Source of the DNA: Dorea longicatena | GTDB taxonomy: Bacteria > Bacillota > Clostridia > Lachnospirales > Lachnospiraceae | Length of the DNA stretch: 64,000 bases | Reading direction: 5' to 3' | NCBI RefSeq assembly: GCF_025150085.1 | Contig: NZ_CP102280.1 | Coordinates: 2,739,001 to 2,803,000 of the forward strand | Part shown: in pieces, positions 60,307 to 64,000 of the stretch | How the letters are laid out: each line of letters opens with the position of its first letter | Position numbering within the stretch: the stretch's first letter is position 1 | Position numbers and translations under genes: made by a program | The notes under the pieces: generated by a model | Seen by the model: only the letters and a program-made list of their open reading frames with translations | Database searches by the model: none | What the model was told of the DNA's origin: nothing

Positions 60307-61083
60307 ATGTTATCATCGACAGACCATGACAAATTACAACAGATTATACAGGAACATCCTGAAACAGAAGAACTTTTTAATCGGATTTTTAAGTCTCATC
60401 AGATGGATATCAGCACCATCAGTCACGAAATCCGTAATCCTCTGACCCTCGTTTACAGCACGCTTCAACTTATCGAATCACAACATCCCGAAGTACTGGA
60501 ATTCGCTCACTGGTCAGAGTTTCACCAGGACATCGAATATATGAAACTGTTATTAGAAGATCTGTCTTCTTATAACAACGGTGAACGGCTGGATCTTGCT
60601 CCGTTAAGTACCGGCAGCTTTTTCCGCAGAATTGCTCTGTCCTTTGCTTCTTCTATTATAGATACAGATATTGAATTCACTTCATACATACCGGAAGATC
60701 TGCCAGTTCTATCTGCCGATTCTGTAAAACTTCGTCAGGCACTGCTCAATCTTCTTCGCAATGCCACTGATGCGGTCCGTACCGAATCACCTTCTCAGGA
60801 TCAGCACGATATGCCGGCACACTCCCCACAGATCTCATTGTCCGTAACCGCCGATGCAGATTTACTTCATATCGAAATCTCTGACAACGGCTGTGGTATT
60901 GCTCCTGAAGATCAGGAACACATCTTTGAACCATTCATCACTCACAAAGTTGATGGAACCGGACTTGGTCTTGCAATCACACGCCGCATCATCCAGGCTC
61001 ATCACGGTACAATTACACTTAGATCAGCACGATATGCCGGTACGGTATTTATCCTTACGCTTCCGATAGAGAAGAACTCCTGA
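60307..61083 (+). CDS. Soluble sensor histidine kinase (orphan)
   Basis: Product of 258 residues without membrane segments or HAMP/PAS domain. The phospho-His box is ISHEIRNPLTLVYSTLQLIE (near residues 38-57), N box LRQALLNLLRNATDAVR, G1 IEISDNGCGIAPEDQEHIFE, F and G2 boxes PFITHKVDGTGLGLAITRRI. No response regulator is next to it. It may phosphorylate a Spo0A-type regulator or a distant partner. AAAGGGGCGG lies 8 nt before ATG 60307. Its last 60 nt overlap the end of the rhomboid gene on the other strand. Confidence 0.9.
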   Translation: MLSSTDHDKLQQIIQEHPETEELFNRIFKSHQMDISTISHEIRNPLTLVYSTLQLIESQHPEVLEFAHWSEFHQDIEYMKLLLEDLSSYNNGERLDLAPLSTGSFFRRIALSFASSIIDTDIEFTSYIPEDLPVLSADSVKLRQALLNLLRNATDAVRTESPSQDQHDMPAHSPQISLSVTADADLLHIEISDNGCGIAPEDQEHIFEPFITHKVDGTGLGLAITRRIIQAHHGTITLRSARYAGTVFILTLPIEKNS

Positions 61084-61638
61084 TAAAAAGCCGGCAAGCA
61101 GGCCTCCTATGTGTGCCATATTATCAACACCACCACTGGTAAATCCATAATACAATGTCAGTACGATCATAAAGACCAGGCCTCTGCCGGATATGTCTCC
61201 AATCCGTCCTCTGTTACGGATTGCCACATACAGAAGTGCTCCAATGATCCCAAAGATAGCACCGGACGCTCCCGCCGATATAGCCATACTTCCGGTCTGT
61301 ATATCCCACCATGCCGACAGAACATTCCCCGCCAGTCCACTTACGAAATACACAATGAGAAACTTTACTTTTCCTATGTCAAGTTCAAGATTCCATCCCA
61401 TAGCTACAAGTACAATCATATTATTGACAAGATGATCATACCCAAAGTGAAGAAACATACTGGAAAATAGCCTGTAGTACTCTCCTCTTTGTATCAGATA
61501 TGGAACATACATGGCTCCGTGCTTCAACATGAATTCACCATCTTCTGTCATCCCCAGAAAAGACAGGACCAGAAATACAATGACATTCACTGCTGCCAGT
61601 AATATCGTACATGGCGCTTTAATCGTATTCTTGTTCAT
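61024..61638 (-). CDS. Rhomboid family intramembrane serine protease
   Basis: Membrane protease of 204 residues with six helices. The catalytic Ser is in GASGAIFGIIGALLYVAI and the catalytic His in NMAHIGGLLAGFLSGVLL; the oxyanion-type HxxxN appears as FGYDHLVNNMIVLV. All needed residues are present. The C-terminal basic tail (YRKRKDKYRTGISC) is coded by DNA that also codes, on the other strand, for the last 20 codons of the histidine kinase. Start ATG 61638 has a weak ribosome site. Confidence 0.92.
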   Translation of the reverse strand: MNKNTIKAPCTILLAAVNVIVFLVLSFLGMTEDGEFMLKHGAMYVPYLIQRGEYYRLFSSMFLHFGYDHLVNNMIVLVAMGWNLELDIGKVKFLIVYFVSGLAGNVLSAWWDIQTGSMAISAGASGAIFGIIGALLYVAIRNRGRIGDISGRGLVFMIVLTLYYGFTSGGVDNMAHIGGLLAGFLSGVLLYRKRKDKYRTGISC

Positions 61639-61743
61639 TTATACGCTTCATTACCTTTCGCTTTGTTCATCTTCTGTCTCTTTTAGTATAACATAGATTA
61701 CCTGAATTCTTAATCATTTTATTCTATATTTAACTGAATTTTA

Positions 61744-62499
61744 TCACAGCTCTTCTTCCTCTATATGCAGTCCGTCCCAGTCACCCCATTTTGACTTCTT
61801 GTGTTTATTCAGGAAACGCTTTACCGGCATCCATAGATTATCCGTCTCTCTCATGATCGAACTCCCCATCTCCTGCTCCGATATCCAGTCATGTTCTCTG
61901 GTATCATAATATGATGTCTTTTCCCTTCGTTCCTCCAGCAATTCATCGATCATCGTTTCTTTTCTTATATCCGGAATCTTCGTTTCTTCTTTTTTCTTTT
62001 CTTCACATGCTGCAATTAGTTTTTCCAGACTGTAATTATCCTCCATTGTCTCTTTATGCAATAAAAATGCCAGACGGACACATTCTTCTTCCTGATAATC
62101 CGCAACTTTTACCATATACTCCGTCAATATATGAAACTTCTCCCATATATCCTGTTTTGCCAAAGGATAATAACAAAAGTAATATCTGCCCTCTTCATAG
62201 AAAATGTATTCCGGATCCATCAGGATACAATGAATATCCAGAAGATAACGTTCCGCTTCCTTAAGTACATTTCCTAACTGTTCCATAAAGTGCCTTATAT
62301 CTTCTGCTTTTAATTTCGCTCTGGCATACATCGCCTGCATTGATACCTTACCACTTACATCATAATCATAATAACTGCTGCCATTAACACCTCTTCCTCC
62401 TACATGCAAAAAGCCCTCCGGCGAATTTGCTTTTAACATTTTCATCTGGTAATCCTCTTTATATAATACGTGTTCTTCTATCGTTATCTTTCGTTCCAT
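61744..62499 (-). CDS. DUF6382-like protein of a Tad pilus locus
   Basis: Cytosolic protein of 251 residues. The N-terminal 160 residues contain EEHVLYKEDYQMKMLKANSP and LDIHCILMDPEYIFYEEGRY, matching from memory the DUF6382 domain; the rest is a charged, Lys/Glu-rich tail with WGDWDGLHIEEEEL at the end. Relatives often carry a C-terminal FHA domain, absent here. It follows a TadE-like and a prepilin peptidase gene, so it probably regulates or assembles the pilus. AGAAGGA precedes ATG 62499. Confidence 0.78.
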   Translation of the reverse strand: MERKITIEEHVLYKEDYQMKMLKANSPEGFLHVGGRGVNGSSYYDYDVSGKVSMQAMYARAKLKAEDIRHFMEQLGNVLKEAERYLLDIHCILMDPEYIFYEEGRYYFCYYPLAKQDIWEKFHILTEYMVKVADYQEEECVRLAFLLHKETMEDNYSLEKLIAACEEKKKEETKIPDIRKETMIDELLEERREKTSYYDTREHDWISEQEMGSSIMRETDNLWMPVKRFLNKHKKSKWGDWDGLHIEEEEL

Positions 62500-62512
62500 T
62501 ATCTGATCCTTC

Positions 62513-62920
62513 TCATTTTTTAATCCTTCTGATATCCCGGATATATTTCTCCGGTTCCGTCACCGCTGCACGGCTTTCTACAGATATTGCCATTTTCTTT
62601 CGTCTTGCAGCTGCCTGTACTTTAATTTCATCTTTTCCCACACTGCTTTGTACTCTTATTCTTGAAAATAAGATACACTTCCTTCCCACCCTTTCTTTGA
62701 ATAACGCATTTAATTCACTCTCGCTGATTCCATCCTTTTCTCTCACCTTTGTACTTCCCGTAACCGCCGTTTCATATGCGGCTCCTGCAATAATATTCTT
62801 GTCATGATAATAAAAAGATATCCTTATACATCCCATGATCAGGAATAATATCATTGGTATCAGAAAAGCCATCTCCACGGTAAAACTACCCTTTAACCAC
62901 CTTTGCTTTCTTTCCTCCAT
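62513..62920 (-). CDS. TadE-like pilus protein
   Basis: Pseudopilin-like membrane protein of 135 residues. SFTVEMAFLIPMILFLIMGC is the TadE helix: the start (GSxTVEM with Glu) is typical, followed by IRISFYYHDKNIIAGAAYET. The rest is an outer domain. AGGAGG precedes ATG 62920, and the gene starts 1 nt before the peptidase stop region. Confidence 0.85.
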   Translation of the reverse strand: MEERKQRWLKGSFTVEMAFLIPMILFLIMGCIRISFYYHDKNIIAGAAYETAVTGSTKVREKDGISESELNALFKERVGRKCILFSRIRVQSSVGKDEIKVQAAARRKKMAISVESRAAVTEPEKYIRDIRRIKK

Positions 62921-62921
62921 C

Positions 62922-63353
62922 TCAGATTCCTCCTATACATACCCCAAGCAGATATCCCACTGTCAGAAATGGATAAAAAGGAAAAGCAAGTCCTTTCTTT
63001 TTTCTTTTTATTACCACACAGATCAATCCGATAATTCCAAGGATGAAAAATGCCGTCATAAGCACTTCCAAAAGTCCCCAGATTCCCAGATATATCCCCA
63101 GGATCAGAATTGCCAGGCTGTCCCCATACCCAATCGCTTCATTGGTAATTTTACTAATCCATAAAAATAATATGCCGCTTAATCCACCGGCCACCGACAA
63201 TTTCCAGTCTACATTTCCCGTCAGTACCTGATAGATGATCACCCCTGCCATACATAGCAGAAGTACATCCCGCGGAACTTTCCGTATTCTATAATCCATC
63301 ATTGACAGTCCTGTTAATACAGCCATTGCCAGCACCTTGCTTATTGTCCACAT
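62922..63353 (-). CDS. Prepilin peptidase (A24A/TadV-like)
   Basis: Aspartic membrane protease of 143 residues that trims prepilins. The two catalytic Asp are in LSMMDYRIRKVPRDVL and NEAIGYGDSLAILILG (GxGD). Short, without the N-terminal methyltransferase part, as in TadV/FppA. ATG 63353 follows AAGGGGG and overlaps the upstream gene end by 13 nt; the longer frame to 63425 is inside that gene and is not used. Confidence 0.88.
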   Translation of the reverse strand: MWTISKVLAMAVLTGLSMMDYRIRKVPRDVLLLCMAGVIIYQVLTGNVDWKLSVAGGLSGILFLWISKITNEAIGYGDSLAILILGIYLGIWGLLEVLMTAFFILGIIGLICVVIKRKKKGLAFPFYPFLTVGYLLGVCIGGI

Positions 63354-64000
63354 CTGGAACAGGCCCCCTTTCCTGCCGCCTCCGATATCGGTATTGCATA
63401 TATCGTCCGTTTTAAACCACTGCACGACAGCGAACTGTGATACCGGTCTCCCGAATTCGTAATATAAATGTTTCCCCCGTTTCCTTTTACACAGTGTTCA
63501 CATGGATAGTATTTGCCTCCGTTTTCATTGCGAAGTCCCTCTACCAGTTCCAAATGAGTCATGCGGATCGACAGATCCAGATGCGAACAATGATAATCTT
63601 TATGATATACAAGTCCTGTTTCCGTTACATACACCGTATCATTTCCCGTATCCATCCACCCTTCCCGTTCATATCCGCTCCACGCCTTTATCTTCATTTT
63701 CTCACTGCATTTTACCGGAGCAATCCCAAATAGCGGCACCGGAATGACTACCTGATACTCTGCCGTTAATTTACCGATCCCGGTTCGGGCCGACATCTTC
63801 GACCGTGAACAGTCTATTCCACTGCTCCCGCCTCTTACAATACTTCTTCCAAGCCGTTCTTCACCCACTGCATACACCAGATCATTCTCTATCCTTGACG
63901 GCATCAGCATCTGCGTCACACAACTTTCTTTAGCTGCTTTTTTTCCTGCATATTGAAGACCGCTTCTCACTGCCGTATGTACTGCCATCATCTCCAGAAG
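63341..64000 (-). CDS. Tad-locus envelope protein with duplicated Cys/His motif, 5' end outside window
   Basis: Open through the right edge of the window, so the start is missing; at least 219 codons are seen. The C-terminal 95 residues carry two copies of a pattern: VYVTETGLVYHKDYHCSHL ... YYPCEHC and IYITNSGDRYHSSLSCSGL ... ACSRC, i.e. T-x-x-G-x-x-YH-x4-C-x-x-L followed by CxxC. The first part (GLQYAGKKAAKESCVTQML) resembles the outer part of TadE/TadG-like proteins. The motif could bind zinc or form disulfides. It is the first of four Tad-type genes seen here. Confidence 0.75.
   Translation of the reverse strand, partial: LLEMMAVHTAVRSGLQYAGKKAAKESCVTQMLMPSRIENDLVYAVGEERLGRSIVRGGSSGIDCSRSKMSARTGIGKLTAEYQVVIPVPLFGIAPVKCSEKMKIKAWSGYEREGWMDTGNDTVYVTETGLVYHKDYHCSHLDLSIRMTHLELVEGLRNENGGKYYPCEHCVKGNGGNIYITNSGDRYHSSLSCSGLKRTIYAIPISEAAGKGACSRCGQ

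Overview
The window reads as chromosomal DNA of an anaerobic, low-to-moderate-GC Bacillota, most likely a gut Lachnospiraceae. Supporting signs are AGGAGG-type ribosome binding sites on almost every gene, a V-type ATPase operon, the yaaO-holB-ricT-rsmI block, glgB beside a lineage-type TPR/ATPase protein, DUF1002, DUF6512 and TSCPD proteins, and a Tad pilus locus. The genus cannot be fixed by reading alone. Most genes lie on the minus strand. There is one tRNA (Lys, CTT), no rRNA, no CRISPR array and no intact insertion sequence.

Layout. 1-2.6 kb: EamA transporter (cut by the window edge), a small selenoprotein-like gene read through an in-frame TGA, and a PD-(D/E)XK nuclease with a degenerate copy of its own 3' end. 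2.8-7.7 kb: a PadR-controlled ABC exporter operon with two matching operators, one lying over a near-perfect promoter. 7.7-9.6 kb: cardiolipin synthase and tRNA-Lys. 9.7-14.3 kb: DUF6512 membrane protein, polysaccharide deacetylase, ATC hydrolase-like protein, M20 amidohydrolase and a proC pseudogene lacking its Rossmann fold. 14.4-23.0 kb: nine-gene V-type ATPase operon transcribed coil-C-I-K-F-E-A-B-D. 23.2-25.9 kb: trmB, a thioredoxin-like gene and a DUF1002 protein. 26.0-31.3 kb: glgB and a 1069-residue TPR/coiled-coil/acidic/P-loop protein. 31.3-32.6 kb: AT-rich stretch with one possible 28-codon gene, followed by bioY with a BirA-like operator and a coupled leader peptide.

33.3-39.4 kb is an Ugp-type operon (ATPase, two permeases, lipoprotein, glycerophosphodiesterase, HAD phosphatase), which together suggests uptake and breakdown of glycerophosphodiesters or glycerol-3-phosphate. 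39.6-40.0 kb holds two adjacent long palindromic elements. 40.0-42.6 kb is an ECF sigma factor with a membrane-anchored beta-propeller protein. 42.8-48.0 kb: PTS IIA remnant, aconitase-family hydratase with a CdaR-type regulator, and a second sugar-ABC ATPase. 48.1-53.7 kb is the rsmI/trmN6/ricT/holB/guanylate-kinase/decarboxylase block. 53.7-61.6 kb: membrane and envelope proteins, mtnN, a TSCPD protein, murG, a second ECF sigma factor, a HIT protein, and a soluble histidine kinase whose 3' end overlaps that of a rhomboid protease. 61.7-64.0 kb is the start of a Tad/Flp pilus locus that runs off the window.

The most notable observations are the selenocysteine-type gene with hairpins just after the TGA; a dispersed palindromic repeat family (core CTGCCACTGGCAG), present at least seven times in one orientation, often just before terminators and once apparently inside a thioredoxin-like coding sequence; the coupled leader peptide of bioY; and the nested inverted repeats at 39.6-40.0 kb.
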